64,000 nucleotides of DNA, from contig CANNFX010000002.1 in assembly GCA_947504025.1 (NCBI GenBank), positions 638,450-702,449 on the forward strand. The letters are read 5' to 3'. Under the pieces are notes generated by a model. The model ran no database searches and was not told where the DNA came from. It saw nothing but the letters and a program-made list of their open reading frames with translations. The stretch's first letter is position 1. Every line of letters starts with the position of its first letter. Shown here one piece after another: positions 54,053 through 63,925 of this stretch. A program made the translations under genes and the position numbers. This stretch comes from an uncultured Sphingomonadaceae bacterium. GTDB taxonomy: Bacteria > Pseudomonadota > Alphaproteobacteria > Sphingomonadales > Sphingomonadaceae.

Positions 54053-54925
54053 CTATTTCTTCGGCTGATAGGTCTGTGCTTCGGTCGGGAAAGAGCGATC
54101 GCGCACTTCGGAGGCATATGTCTCAACCGTCTTCTCGATAAGCGTAGCAATATCCTCATATCGTTTCACGAAGCGCGGCACACGTTCGAACATGCCGAGC
54201 ATGTCTTCGGTCACCAACACCTGACCATCACACTGGGCGGAAGCACCAATGCCAATGGTTGGGATTTCGATTGCCTTGGTAAGCGCAATCGCGATTGGTT
54301 CAATCACCCCTTCGATCACAACCGCGAATGCGCCAGCAGTTTGAACTGCTTCACCATCACTGATGATCTTCGCATGTTCTTCCTGGCTGCGACCGCGCGC
54401 TGCGTAGCCGCCCAGCACATTGACGGCCTGCGGGGTCAATCCGACATGCGCCATCACCGGAATACCGCGCGAATTGAGAAATTCGATAGTTTCGGCCATC
54501 GCCTGACCACCTTCGAGTTTTACCGCTGCGCAGCCAGTTTCCGCCATAATCCGGCTCGCACTTTCGAAAGCCTGCTCCTTTGATGCTTCGTAAGATCCGA
54601 ATGGCATGTCGACGACGACCAGGCTGTGATAACTTCCCCGAACCACTGCAGCACCGTGCGCGATCATCATATCGAGGGTGACGGCCAGTGTTGATGGCAA
54701 TCCGTAGATGACTTGTCCCAGCGAATCTCCGACGAGCAACATGTCGCAATGCGCGTCGAGAAGTTGGGCCTGCCTGGCGGTATAGGCGGTCAACATCACC
54801 AGCGGTTCTTTGGTCACACCGTCCCTTTTCCTTCCCCGGATACTAGGCACTGTTAAGCGCTTGCGCGGCTGCGGTGTGGGGGTGGCGCGGCTGGTGCTCG
54901 TGTCGAGCTGAAAGGTCGTAGACAT
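54053..54925 (-). CDS. panB: 3-methyl-2-oxobutanoate hydroxymethyltransferase
   Basis: A 290-residue TIM-barrel enzyme making ketopantoate, the first step of pantothenate synthesis. [27 protein letters not shown] (metal-binding Asp), VKLEGG and [10 protein letters not shown] are clear PanB motifs. The N-terminal 30 residues are an extension rich in Ser/Thr/Pro/Arg; the real start could be later. No panC or panD nearby. Confidence 0.94.
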   Translation of the reverse strand: MSTTFQLDTSTSRATPTPQPRKRLTVPSIRGRKRDGVTKEPLVMLTAYTARQAQLLDAHCDMLLVGDSLGQVIYGLPSTLAVTLDMMIAHGAAVVRGSYHSLVVVDMPFGSYEASKEQAFESASRIMAETGCAAVKLEGGQAMAETIEFLNSRGIPVMAHVGLTPQAVNVLGGYAARGRSQEEHAKIISDGEAVQTAGAFAVVIEGVIEPIAIALTKAIEIPTIGIGASAQCDGQVLVTEDMLGMFERVPRFVKRYEDIATLIEKTVETYASEVRDRSFPTEAQTYQPKK

Positions 54926-55042
54926 AGTGCTTGTTTAGCGCGGTGGTGGATTTGCGCAATTCCTGCCTCGACTAGACAACGTTTTACGGGCAGAACCAAA
55001 TCATATTGGGAGCTCGCAAAGGGCTGAAAGAGGGAATTTGAC

Positions 55043-56473
55043 ATGGCAGGTGCGACAGCATCCGGCGAACAAGGCTGGTCCTCGCGAACAGCATTTATTC
55101 TGGCAGCGGTTGGCGCTGCCGTTGGTCTTGGCAATATTTGGCGTTTTCCAACGCTAGCTGGCGAAAATGGCGGTGGCGCTTTTGTACTGGTTTACATCGC
55201 CTTCGTCGTGTTGCTCGGTCTGCCTTTGGTGCTTTCGGAAATCCTGCTCGGCAGGACCGGCGGATCAGATGCTATTGGCTCGATGCGCAATGTTGCCGAA
55301 CAATCCGGACGATCGAAGCGTTGGGGCGCGCTGGGCGCGCTCCAGATTACTGCCGGCTTCCTGATTTTATCATTCTACTCGGTCGTTGCTGGCTGGGTAA
55401 TCAACTACGTTTTCATATCAGGCGGTGACTTTTTTGGTGCACTGTTCGCTGGCGATCCATTCTCGGTGGCCTTTAACGGCGAAACACAAGATCAGATAAC
55501 CGGTCGCATGGGGGATTTGTTTGCCGATCCGATGCGGCTGATCATCCTCCACGTGCTGTTCATGGCGGCCACCGTTGGCATCGTCGCTAGCGGTGTGCAT
55601 GATGGTATTGAGAAAGCTGCGAAATGGTTGATGCCAGCATTCTTCGTACTGCTGATTATTATCACGATCTACGGCGCCTTTACTGGTAATTTCGCCGAGG
55701 CAGTGGCGTTCATGTTCACTCCTGATTTCAGCAAAATCACCCCGATAGTGTTGAACGAAGCTCTCGGGCAGGCACTATTCTCACTTAGCCTCGCTGCAGG
55801 CGGATTGCTCACTTACGGTGCCTACGTAAGTAAAGATGTGAACTTAGCGCCGACGGCGGGGCTGATTGCACTGGCTGACACCAGCGTTGCAATCCTTGCG
55901 GGCCTGATGATCTTCCCAATCGTATTTGCCGTCGGGCTCGATCCAGCTGGTGGTCCGGCGCTCATCTTCCAAACATTGCCTGTAGCATTCAATGTGATGC
56001 CAGGCGGGGCACTGGTCGGGATGGTATTCTTTATCCTGATCTTCTTTGCAGCGCTGACCAGCTCGATTTCGTTGCTGGAGGGGCCGACGGCATGGACCAT
56101 GGACCGCTTTGGATGGGGACGTAAAAAGGCTGCGCTTATTGTTGGTATGGTTGCATGGTTGATCGGTGTCGCTTGTGCGCTCGGCTACAACATGTGGTCT
56201 GACGTACGGTTGCTTGGTTTCTGGAATATCTTTGCGGAGACCGACATTTTGGACACGCTTGATGGCTTCACCGGGAAAATCATGCTGCCGCTCGGCGCTC
56301 TGTTTGTAGCGATCTTTGTGGGTTGGCGTGCCGATGCAAACGTTGTGAAGGCTCAGTCGGGCCTTTCAGGCGGAATGTTCATCCTTTGGCGCTTCTTGGT
56401 GGCATGGGCTGCACCAGTTGCCGTGTCGTTGGTGCTGATTTTCGGGCTACTACCGGGCTTGCTGGGCGAATAG
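55043..56473 (+). CDS. Sodium-dependent neurotransmitter-symporter-type transporter (NSS)
   Basis: A 476-residue LeuT-fold transporter. The first helix carries the unwound substrate and sodium site (VGLGNIWRFP), later SLAAGGLLTYGAYVSK and FAALTSSISLLEG also match bacterial NSS. About 11-12 helices. It probably takes up an amino acid with sodium. Promoter region of about 110 bases from the divergent panB gene. A strong bidirectional hairpin follows. Confidence 0.92.
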   Translation: MAGATASGEQGWSSRTAFILAAVGAAVGLGNIWRFPTLAGENGGGAFVLVYIAFVVLLGLPLVLSEILLGRTGGSDAIGSMRNVAEQSGRSKRWGALGALQITAGFLILSFYSVVAGWVINYVFISGGDFFGALFAGDPFSVAFNGETQDQITGRMGDLFADPMRLIILHVLFMAATVGIVASGVHDGIEKAAKWLMPAFFVLLIIITIYGAFTGNFAEAVAFMFTPDFSKITPIVLNEALGQALFSLSLAAGGLLTYGAYVSKDVNLAPTAGLIALADTSVAILAGLMIFPIVFAVGLDPAGGPALIFQTLPVAFNVMPGGALVGMVFFILIFFAALTSSISLLEGPTAWTMDRFGWGRKKAALIVGMVAWLIGVACALGYNMWSDVRLLGFWNIFAETDILDTLDGFTGKIMLPLGALFVAIFVGWRADANVVKAQSGLSGGMFILWRFLVAWAAPVAVSLVLIFGLLPGLLGE

Positions 56474-56481
56474 GACAATAA

Positions 56482-56506
56482 GGCCGCTTCCCGGTGGGGA
56501 GCGGCC
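56482..56506. terminator. Bidirectional terminator hairpin between NSS gene and phoB
   Basis: GGCCGCTTCCC pairs with GGGGAGCGGCC (11 bp with one T-G pair) around a GGT loop, between the convergent stops. On the minus strand it is followed by TTATTGT, a T-rich stretch, which favours terminating the pho operon. Confidence 0.7.
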
Positions 56507-56527
56507 CTTGCAACTAACACCAGTATC

Positions 56528-57217
56528 TCAGACTGGCTCCAGTGCGTAACCGGCCGAGCGGACCGTACGGATCGGATCTGATGCATCATCGATTTCGATA
56601 GCTTTGCGCAACCGCCGGATGTGCACATCCACCGTTCGCAATTCGATATCGCTGTCGGTGCCCCAAACGCCATCTAGTAGCTGGTTACGTGAAAAAACCC
56701 GGCGCGGGCTCTCCATAAAGAATTTGAGTAATCGGTATTCGGTTGGACCGAGTTCGAGGACATTGCCAAGCCGTTTGACGCGATGCGCAACGGGGTCGAG
56801 TTCGATATCGCCTGCTTCGATAATTTCACCGGCCAATGCCGGGCGTATGCGCCGCATTACAGCCGACACCCGCGCCAGTAATTCGCGCGGACTGAATGGC
56901 TTGGTCAGATAATCGTCGGCGCCGGTTTCGAGGCCGCGCACCCGGTCGTCCTCATCTTCACGTGCCGTGAGCATGATGATGGGGACGTGGGCTGTGGTCT
57001 TGTTTCGGCGAAGGCGGCGGCAAACTTCGATGCCGCTTGTTCCTTCAATCATCCAGTCGAGGATGACTAGATCGGGCACTTCTTCGCTTGCCAGGACAAG
57101 TGCATCATCGCCATCGGGCGTTACGCGGACGTGGTAACCCTCTTTTTCAAAACGATATTGCAATAGTTCCGACAGGGCCGGATCATCTTCAACCAGAAGG
57201 AGTTTCGCTAGCGGCAT
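56528..57217 (-). CDS. phoB: Phosphate regulon response regulator PhoB
   Basis: A 229-residue OmpR-type regulator. The receiver has Asp54 (VILDWMIEG) and TGADDYLTKPFS, and the C-terminal winged helix with VHIRRLRKAIE. Phosphorylated PhoB binds Pho boxes, and one is present before pstS. Last gene of the pho/pst operon, 77 bases after phoU. Confidence 0.95.
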   Translation of the reverse strand: MPLAKLLLVEDDPALSELLQYRFEKEGYHVRVTPDGDDALVLASEEVPDLVILDWMIEGTSGIEVCRRLRRNKTTAHVPIIMLTAREDEDDRVRGLETGADDYLTKPFSPRELLARVSAVMRRIRPALAGEIIEAGDIELDPVAHRVKRLGNVLELGPTEYRLLKFFMESPRRVFSRNQLLDGVWGTDSDIELRTVDVHIRRLRKAIEIDDASDPIRTVRSAGYALEPV

Positions 57218-57293
57218 ATCGACTCGTCTTCCGATGGGTCTTGATTATTGCTCGCCGAACTATGACAGTTCGAATGTTACGCTTTCACGACAG

Positions 57294-57965
57294 TTATGCG
57301 ACTTCGTCAGGCGGATATTCACCGGTCGCGGCGAAGTGGACCATTTCTGCCACGTTAGTCGCATGGTCGCCAATTCGTTCGAGGTTGCGGGCAACGAAGA
57401 GCAGTTGCGCGGCGCTGCTGATCGTGGCCGGATTTTCGACCATGTAGCTAACAAGGTTGCGGAAGATGCTGTCGTAGAACGCGTCGACTTTGTCATCACG
57501 CTTGATCACATCAAGGGCAACTACCGGATCGCGCGCGGCATAGCCGGTCAGGACATCGTGAACCATTCCGGCAGCGACTTCACCCATAGCGGAAAGCAGT
57601 GTGAGTGGTTCGAAGCGCTTGCGATCGTCGATCTTACCGACGCGTTTGGCGATGTTCTTAGAATAGTCGCCGATCCGCTCGACAACGCCGGCAATTTTCA
57701 GCGCAGCGATAACTTCGCGAAGGTCGGCTGCCATCGGTGCGCGCAGCGCAATTACCCGGACGGCAAGCCGATCAACTTCAGCTTCCAGTGAATCGATTTT
57801 TTTATCGCGCTTCACTACTGCCTTCGCAAGTTTTTCGTCTCCGTTGACCAATGCTTCGAGCGATTCCTGAATGGCGACTTCTGCAAGTCCACCCATCTCC
57901 GCGATCAAGCCACGGAGGCGCGTAATATCCTCGTCAAACGCCTTCACTGTGTGCTGTGCGACCAT
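57294..57965 (-). CDS. phoU: Phosphate transport regulator PhoU
   Basis: A 223-residue negative regulator linking Pst to PhoR. Two three-helix PhoU repeats are visible, with metal-contact segments such as RIGDYSKNIAKR and RIGDHATNVAEM. It overlaps the pstB stop by one base, so the two are coupled. Confidence 0.94.
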   Translation of the reverse strand: MVAQHTVKAFDEDITRLRGLIAEMGGLAEVAIQESLEALVNGDEKLAKAVVKRDKKIDSLEAEVDRLAVRVIALRAPMAADLREVIAALKIAGVVERIGDYSKNIAKRVGKIDDRKRFEPLTLLSAMGEVAAGMVHDVLTGYAARDPVVALDVIKRDDKVDAFYDSIFRNLVSYMVENPATISSAAQLLFVARNLERIGDHATNVAEMVHFAATGEYPPDEVA

Positions 57966-58750
57966 TAGCCGTACCGTCCTGTGATGTAATCCTGCGTGCG
58001 CGTTTCTTGCGGATTTGTGAAAATGTCGCTGGTGCGACCATATTCGACCATCTTGCCAAGATGGAAGAAAGCCGTCCGTTCGGAAACGCGCGCGGCCTGT
58101 TGCATGGAATGGGTGACTATTACGATCGCGTATCGGCCTTTAAGTTCGTCGATCAGTTCTTCGATTTTCGCAGTGGCAATCGGATCCAGCGCCGAGCAAG
58201 GCTCGTCCATCAGGATAACCTCGGGATCGACTGCAATTGCACGGGCGATACATAAACGCTGCTGCTGCCCGCCGGAAAGTGCGGTTCCGCTATCATCCAA
58301 GCGCTCTTTTACTTCTTGCCATAGGCCTGCACGGCGAAGGGATTTTTCGACCACTTCGTCCAACTCGGATTTACTTTCGGCAAAGCCGTGGATTTTGGGG
58401 CCGTAAGCGACATTATCGTATATCGACTTCGGGAATGGGTTGGGTTTCTGAAACACCATCCCGACCCGCGCGCGCAGTTGCACAACGTCCATCCCGGATT
58501 TGTATATATCCTCACCGTCGAGCGTAATTGTGCCTTCGACGCGGGCAGAAGGGATCGTGTCGTTCATACGGTTCATAGTCCGCAAAAAAGTCGACTTTCC
58601 GCAACCTGATGGGCCGATGAAAGCAGTGACATATTCAGTGGGAATGTCGATCGACACATCGTCGATCGCCTTCTTGTCACCGTAATAGACCGAGACGCCG
58701 CGCGCGGTCATCTTCTGGTCGGTCGTGTCTAGGTTTGAGTGTACGTTCAC
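57965..58750 (-). CDS. pstB: Phosphate ABC transporter ATPase PstB
   Basis: A 261-residue ABC ATPase of the Pst system. Walker [10 protein letters not shown] (about 46-54), signature LSGGQQQRL and Walker [12 protein letters not shown] are all present. It overlaps pstA by four bases (ATGA) and phoU by one. Confidence 0.96.
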   Translation of the reverse strand: MNVHSNLDTTDQKMTARGVSVYYGDKKAIDDVSIDIPTEYVTAFIGPSGCGKSTFLRTMNRMNDTIPSARVEGTITLDGEDIYKSGMDVVQLRARVGMVFQKPNPFPKSIYDNVAYGPKIHGFAESKSELDEVVEKSLRRAGLWQEVKERLDDSGTALSGGQQQRLCIARAIAVDPEVILMDEPCSALDPIATAKIEELIDELKGRYAIVIVTHSMQQAARVSERTAFFHLGKMVEYGRTSDIFTNPQETRTQDYITGRYG

Positions 58751-59997
58751 CAGCTCTTCTCAAATCGGTTACGCAAATAGATGGCTAGGCCATTCATCAG
58801 CAGCAGGAACAGTAGTAGCACAATAATCGCGGCAGATGTCCGTTCGACAAATCCGCGATCAATTTCGTCGGACCACAGGAAAATCTGGACCGGCAAGACC
58901 GTTGCAGGCGATGTGAAGCCATCGGGCGGTGTGGCGACGAACGCGCGCATCCCGATCATCAGCAACGGCGCAGTTTCGCCTAAGGCGCGGGCCATCCCAA
59001 TAATTGTACCGGTTAGGATACCAGGCAGAGCTAGCGGCAGGACGTGGTGGAACACGACCTGCACGGGCGAAGCACCGACTGCGAGGGCACCATCACGAAT
59101 TGATGGCGGAACCGCTTTGATAGCGTTCCGGCCTGCAATCACGATTACTGGCATGGTCATCAGGGCCAGCGTCATGCCGCCAATCAGCGGAGCTGAGCGC
59201 ATGTTGGGGAAGATCGCCAAGAATACTGCAAGGCCAAGCAGGCCAAAAATGATTGAAGGAACAGCTGCGAGGTTGTTGATCGAAACCTCAATAATGTCGG
59301 TCCAACGGTTCTTAGGCGCGTATTCTTCGAGATAGAGTGCGGCCAATACACCAATCGGGAAAGCCAGCGCCAGAGTGATGATCATTGTCAGGATGGACCC
59401 CTTGAGCGCTCCCCAAATTCCCACTTCCTGCGGGTCCGTTGCGTCGGATCGCGAGAGGAAACCCATGTCGAAATTATTGGATAAATGGCCCTGATCCGCC
59501 AACCGCTGAGCCAGAGGTTGTAAGTCGACCTGTCCGTCACCGCCGTAAGCTGCCGAAAGTCCTTCTGTTGCAGGCAGGTTGAACGTTACCTCGCGATCAA
59601 GGATCGTGGGATCTGCAACGATAGCATTCGCGACCAGACGCCAGGCTTGGGAACCAAGCTGTTCTGCACCCTCATCGCCGATGCGTTGCTCAGCAGCGAA
59701 CTGGATAACCTCTGGCAACCCCTGCGCTTCCAATGTTTGAATCGCTCCGGATTGCGCCAGTGTTTCGGCATTGGCCGCAATACTTGTTTGCGTGAAATCG
59801 ATTGGGACGGTCAATTCGGTACGCTGGAAACCGCCGATGCCATTGATTGTCATGGTGACGAGGAGGAAGGCCAGCACAAATATGGAAAAGGCGATTGCGC
59901 CGAAGCCGAGCCGTTTGAACAGGCGTTCGGACGCATAGCGCTTCTTTAGTCGTGCTTCGAACACAGCCGTGCGAGTTGGGGCGATCTTCTCACTCAT
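58747..59997 (-). CDS. pstA: Phosphate ABC transporter permease PstA
   Basis: A 416-residue inner-membrane permease. The N-terminal part is long (an extra helix about 55-80 and a periplasmic stretch of about 130 residues) before the usual six helices with the EAA-loop-like [20 protein letters not shown]. This longer PstA form is common in alphaproteobacteria. Start ATG 59997 is preferred over a frame to 60087 that runs antisense into pstC. It overlaps pstC by eight bases and pstB by four. Confidence 0.93.
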   Translation of the reverse strand: MSEKIAPTRTAVFEARLKKRYASERLFKRLGFGAIAFSIFVLAFLLVTMTINGIGGFQRTELTVPIDFTQTSIAANAETLAQSGAIQTLEAQGLPEVIQFAAEQRIGDEGAEQLGSQAWRLVANAIVADPTILDREVTFNLPATEGLSAAYGGDGQVDLQPLAQRLADQGHLSNNFDMGFLSRSDATDPQEVGIWGALKGSILTMIITLALAFPIGVLAALYLEEYAPKNRWTDIIEVSINNLAAVPSIIFGLLGLAVFLAIFPNMRSAPLIGGMTLALMTMPVIVIAGRNAIKAVPPSIRDGALAVGASPVQVVFHHVLPLALPGILTGTIIGMARALGETAPLLMIGMRAFVATPPDGFTSPATVLPVQIFLWSDEIDRGFVERTSAAIIVLLLFLLLMNGLAIYLRNRFEKSW

Positions 59998-61375
59998 ATG
60001 CTTCGCGGAACCGTTTGACGACGCGCAGTGCGACGAAGTTGAGGCCGAGTGTGACCATGAAAAGCACAAAGCCAAGCGCAAATGCACTGAGTGTGGCTGG
60101 GTGGTCGAAACTGCCTTCGCCAGTTAGCATGGCGACAATCTGGAAGGTCACTGTGGTCATTGCTTCAAGCGGATTGGCTGAAAGATTGGCTGCTGCACCC
60201 GCTGCCATAACGACGATCATCGTTTCACCGATGGCACGGCTAATTGCGAGCATAACACCGGCGACGATACCGGGCAGGGCTGCTGGAACTAGCACCTTGC
60301 TGATCGTTTCGGATGTTGTGGCACCCATAGCAAGGCTACCGTCACGCATAGCTTGCGGTACGGCGGCGATAGAATCATCAGCCATTGAAGAAACGAAGGG
60401 AATAATCATGATGCCCATGACGAGACCTGCTGCCAGCGCGCTTTCGCTAGAAGCGTTGGAAATGCCGATTGCTACCGCCGCGTCGCGCACAACCGGTGCG
60501 ACGGTCAGTGCAGCGAAATAGCCATAAACAACAGTTGGAACGCCAGCGAGGATTTCGAGTGCGGGCTTAAGCCATTTTCGCCACGAAGGCTTGGCATATT
60601 GGGTCAGGTATATCGCGCTCATCAGGCCTAGCGGGATTGCGACGATCATAGCGATGATCGCGCCGATATAGATTGTACCCCAAAATAGCGGAATCGCGCC
60701 ATAACGTGTGGGGTCAGGATTGTCCGGATTGGCCATCGGGTCGGGTCCCCAATGCGTGCCGGTGAGGAATGACCACGGGTCGACCATTCCGAAGAAGCGG
60801 ACAGTTTCAAACACCAGGCTGACCAAAATGCCTAGAGTGGTGAGAATTGCTACCAATGAGGCGAGGAGCAGCACGACCATCACCGCGCGCTCTACGCGGG
60901 TTCGGGCGGTGAAGTCGGGCTTCAATCGCAAGAACGACCAAATGCCGCCGAGCAAAGCGATGGCGAGCGTTGCAGCAATGCCGATCCAATTGGTTCGGCT
61001 GATGGCTTCGCGGAAGGGTTCAACGAAGTCACGTGATGCAGGATTGAACATCGCCGAGGTCGAACCCGAAGCTGCTGCGCGGGCTTCAGATAGGATTTGA
61101 GCGCGCTGCATGCCGAATGCAGGCAAGTCAGCCGCTGCCGGGCTGGCCAGAACGGAATTGACGATCAACTGAGGTGCGATCGCGCTCCAGATCGCAATGA
61201 AGATTATTACCGGGACAACGATCCACAGCGCCACATACCATGCGTGATAAGTCGGCAACGCAGCGAGGCGTTTACCTTCACTGGCGCGTTTAAATCCCCA
61301 CGCGCGAGCGCGAGCCGCCAACCATCCGGCGAGGCCTAACCCGAGGGCTAGGAGAAGCAGAATGGCTGGCGACAT
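59990..61375 (-). CDS. pstC: Phosphate ABC transporter permease PstC
   Basis: A 461-residue permease paired with PstA. It has about eight helices and the EAA-type loop (DSIAAVPQAMRDGSLAMGAT). The longer N-terminal region with a substantial periplasmic segment again fits the alphaproteobacterial form. It begins 17 bases after pstS and overlaps pstA by eight. Confidence 0.94.
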   Translation of the reverse strand: MSPAILLLLALGLGLAGWLAARARAWGFKRASEGKRLAALPTYHAWYVALWIVVPVIIFIAIWSAIAPQLIVNSVLASPAAADLPAFGMQRAQILSEARAAASGSTSAMFNPASRDFVEPFREAISRTNWIGIAATLAIALLGGIWSFLRLKPDFTARTRVERAVMVVLLLASLVAILTTLGILVSLVFETVRFFGMVDPWSFLTGTHWGPDPMANPDNPDPTRYGAIPLFWGTIYIGAIIAMIVAIPLGLMSAIYLTQYAKPSWRKWLKPALEILAGVPTVVYGYFAALTVAPVVRDAAVAIGISNASSESALAAGLVMGIMIIPFVSSMADDSIAAVPQAMRDGSLAMGATTSETISKVLVPAALPGIVAGVMLAISRAIGETMIVVMAAGAAANLSANPLEAMTTVTFQIVAMLTGEGSFDHPATLSAFALGFVLFMVTLGLNFVALRVVKRFREAYE

Positions 61376-61391
61376 AACGCTAGTCTCTAAC

Positions 61392-62444
61392 TTACTTGAG
61401 TTGATCGGCTGTGAGCGGTGTGAACTCAGTCGCAGCCGTCATGTTGGTTGCCATCACATCGTCAGGTGACGCAACGAGGCCGATCTTGGCAAGCATTCCG
61501 CCCTTTGACCAAGATTTTGTCCATTCTGCCACGAAGTCACGCAGGCCGGGAATTACGTCGAGGTGGGCCTTTTTCACATAGACATAGAGCGGCCGCGCAC
61601 CTGGATATGCGAAGGTCGAAATGTTCTCATATGTCGGGTCAACGCCGTTCATCGGTAGCCCGGTCACTTTGTCGGCATTTTCTTCGAGATAGGAATAGCC
61701 AAACACCCCAACTGCCTTGGGATTGCCTTCGATTTTCTGGACGATGAGATTGTCCTGCTCGCCTTGATCGACATAGGCGCCGTCCGAACGGACTTCGGTG
61801 CAGATCTGATCGTAGCTGTCTTCGTCGCTTTCCTTCAGAGCTTTCATATCGGCGTTGGTCTTACAGCCGACCTCTAGGACGAGTTCCTTCAGTGCATCGC
61901 GTGTACCGGATGTCGATGGTGGACCGTATACGAGGATGGGGTCGGTTGGCAGCGATGGGTCAACATCTGCCCATGTCTTGGCAGTTTGTTCCTTGCCATA
62001 TGGCTTAGCTGCAATCGCTTCATAAACGATTTGCGGTGTCAGATTGAAATTCTGACCGCCCTTTGCCGAAGCGAAGGCGATCCCGTCGAGACCTACCTGC
62101 AGTTCGACCACTTCCATCACGCCATTTGCGAGGCAAGTTTCGAATTCCGAAGCCTTCATACGGCGCGAAGCGTTCGCGATGTCGGGCGTATCTGCGCCGA
62201 CGCCTGAGCAGAACAGCTTCATGCCGCCGCCAGTGCCGGTCGATTCGATAATTGGCGAATTGATGTCAGGGTTGGAGCGTGCGAGTGATTCGGCGACCGC
62301 CTTAGCGAATGGATAGACAGTCGAAGAGCCGACTGCACGGATCGAATCGCGCGAGGCGCCAGTGTCACCGCCCCCGGAACCGCATGCTGCGAGCAGCGCG
62401 GTTGCGGCGAGCGCGGGAAGTGCGAGGATATTTTTTGTTTTCAT
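61392..62444 (-). CDS. pstS: Phosphate-binding lipoprotein PstS
   Basis: A 350-residue periplasmic phosphate-binding protein. Lipobox LLAAC in the signal peptide (MKTKNILALPALAATALLAAC) makes it a lipoprotein. GSSTVYPFAKAVAE and the PSTSGTRDALKELV phosphate-contact loop are typical. ATG 62444 is preferred over a frame from 62474 because it directly begins the signal peptide. The Pho box lies 65 bases upstream. Confidence 0.93.
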   Translation of the reverse strand: MKTKNILALPALAATALLAACGSGGGDTGASRDSIRAVGSSTVYPFAKAVAESLARSNPDINSPIIESTGTGGGMKLFCSGVGADTPDIANASRRMKASEFETCLANGVMEVVELQVGLDGIAFASAKGGQNFNLTPQIVYEAIAAKPYGKEQTAKTWADVDPSLPTDPILVYGPPSTSGTRDALKELVLEVGCKTNADMKALKESDEDSYDQICTEVRSDGAYVDQGEQDNLIVQKIEGNPKAVGVFGYSYLEENADKVTGLPMNGVDPTYENISTFAYPGARPLYVYVKKAHLDVIPGLRDFVAEWTKSWSKGGMLAKIGLVASPDDVMATNMTAATEFTPLTADQLK

Positions 62445-62508
62445 CTTACGGTCCTGTGATAGTGACGCCGCCATTCTGCGGATGTCTGCTGCCCGTTGTT
62501 GGATAAAT

Positions 62509-62527
62509 ATGACACGTTCATGACAAG
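62509..62527 (-). promoter_or_regulatory. Pho box upstream of pstS
   Basis: On the minus strand TGTCAT-GAACG-TGTCAT: two TGTCAT half-sites exactly 11 bases apart, the spacing of PhoB-binding boxes (known pattern CTGTCAT-N4-CTGTCAT). Located 65-83 bases before the pstS start and after the phoR stop, so pstS to phoB can be induced by low phosphate. Confidence 0.8.
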
Positions 62528-62534
62528 AGTGAAT

Positions 62535-63719
62535 TCAGCTTTCCGTTTGTAGTGGAATGCGTACCGATACTGATGTGCCTTGGCCTTTCTCGCTTTCAAT
62601 GTCGAGGCGGCCACGATGCCGTTCCACAATGTGTTTAACGATAGCCAGTCCTAGACCCGTTCCGCCCGCAGCTCTGCTGCGTCCCGGGTCAGTTCTGTAA
62701 AATCGCCGGGTAAGGTGGGGAAGGTGTTCTGCGTCTATGCCTTCACCCCGATCGGTCACCCGGAACACGGCCTCATCGGCGGAGTTTGTTTGCAATGAAA
62801 TGTCGACCTGTGAATTGGCGGTGCTGTATTTCAGCGCGTTGTCGACAAGGTTTCGGACCAACTGTTCGAGCTGTCTGCGATCACCATGGATGATAATGTC
62901 GTTTTCGATTGATTCGAGGTTAAGACGTTTCGTGCGTTCGGCACCTGCTCCTTCGTCTGCGGATTGGCGTAGCAATGATCCAAGTTCCACCGGCTCGTTC
63001 GGTGCGTCGTGCTTTTCCGCTTCTACGCGGGATAGCGACATTAAATCGGAGACCAGCGACTGTAGTCGCCGTGCTTCTTGCAGAACGATACCATGAAACT
63101 TGTTTGTCATGGCCGGATCGGCATCGTTGCCCTCTTCAGACAGCGTTTCAACATAGCCGATTATTGATGCAAGCGGAGTGCGCAATTCGTGGCTGGCATT
63201 GGCGACGAAATCGGTATGGGCACGGCTAATGTCCGCCTCGGCTCTGTGATCGCTCATCTCAATCATTGTATAGCGTCTGTCGATCGGAAGGCGGGCCATC
63301 CGCCATAGGCTGCGGGGGCCAGTGAGTCCGCGAATAATCGTCGGTTCAGCCGATTTGTCATCGATTAGTGCAATCGCTTCGGGATGGCGGAATGCGACAC
63401 GAGCATCCTGCCCGATAATATGGTCGCCCAACGCATCACGCGCAGCAAGATTTGCAGAAATGATGCGGTCTTGATCAAGAACCAGCAAGGGTAGGCTGAA
63501 AGGCTCAATCAGGCCGCTCATGGTTTCGCGGGACAGCTGAACACCGCCTTTGCGCTCAGTCTTGGTCACCGGAATGGGCTGTGAGAGCCACAATGAACCA
63601 ATCCAGACTGTCAGCACGCCTAAAATGAGTCCGAGATGCGCCCCCGCAGCGATCATCACTGCAGCGCCAATCAGCGCCAAGAAGATTCCGGACCATGGTA
63701 TAGGGCGGCTTTCGTTCAT
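62535..63719 (-). CDS. phoR: Phosphate regulon sensor kinase PhoR
   Basis: A 394-residue histidine kinase. One hydrophobic region (about 10-45) forms two short helices, then a PAS-like domain, the phosphorylated His177 in ASHELRTPLASIIGY, and an ATPase with GEGIDAEHLPHL and GGTGLGLAIVKHI. It phosphorylates PhoB. The ATG at 63719 is used; a frame to 63761 is not supported. First gene of the pho/pst run. Confidence 0.93.
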   Translation of the reverse strand: MNESRPIPWSGIFLALIGAAVMIAAGAHLGLILGVLTVWIGSLWLSQPIPVTKTERKGGVQLSRETMSGLIEPFSLPLLVLDQDRIISANLAARDALGDHIIGQDARVAFRHPEAIALIDDKSAEPTIIRGLTGPRSLWRMARLPIDRRYTMIEMSDHRAEADISRAHTDFVANASHELRTPLASIIGYVETLSEEGNDADPAMTNKFHGIVLQEARRLQSLVSDLMSLSRVEAEKHDAPNEPVELGSLLRQSADEGAGAERTKRLNLESIENDIIIHGDRRQLEQLVRNLVDNALKYSTANSQVDISLQTNSADEAVFRVTDRGEGIDAEHLPHLTRRFYRTDPGRSRAAGGTGLGLAIVKHIVERHRGRLDIESEKGQGTSVSVRIPLQTES

Positions 63720-63793
63720 CGTACTCGCCCATAGCCAGCACGAGCCGTCACCGCCAGCCAATGACGGTGATTGTCATGAAGTTTTTTATGAGG

Positions 63794-63868
63794 TGGTGAC
63801 CCCTACGGGAATCGAACCCGTGTTTCAGCCGTGAAAGGGCCGCGTCCTAACCGCTAGACGAAGGGGCC
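63794..63868 (-). tRNA. tRNA-Glu (TTC), second copy
   Basis: A 75-base cloverleaf on the minus strand. GGCCCCT pairs with AGGGGTC, anticodon loop CTTTCAC (anticodon TTC), T-loop TTCGATT, CCA encoded. Identical to the copy at 63926-64000, 57 bases upstream. Confidence 0.93.
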
Positions 63869-63881
63869 AAGTGGTGAATTG

Positions 63882-63902
63882 GGGTATCATGATTTGATAC
63901 CC
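63882..63902. repeat. Perfect hairpin in the spacer between the two tRNA-Glu genes
   Basis: GGGTATCA and TGATACCC form an 8-bp stem around TGATT. No T tract, so it may mark a processing site between the two tRNAs or a weak terminator. Confidence 0.45.
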
Positions 63903-63925
63903 TAATCAGCCAACATTACCGCCGG

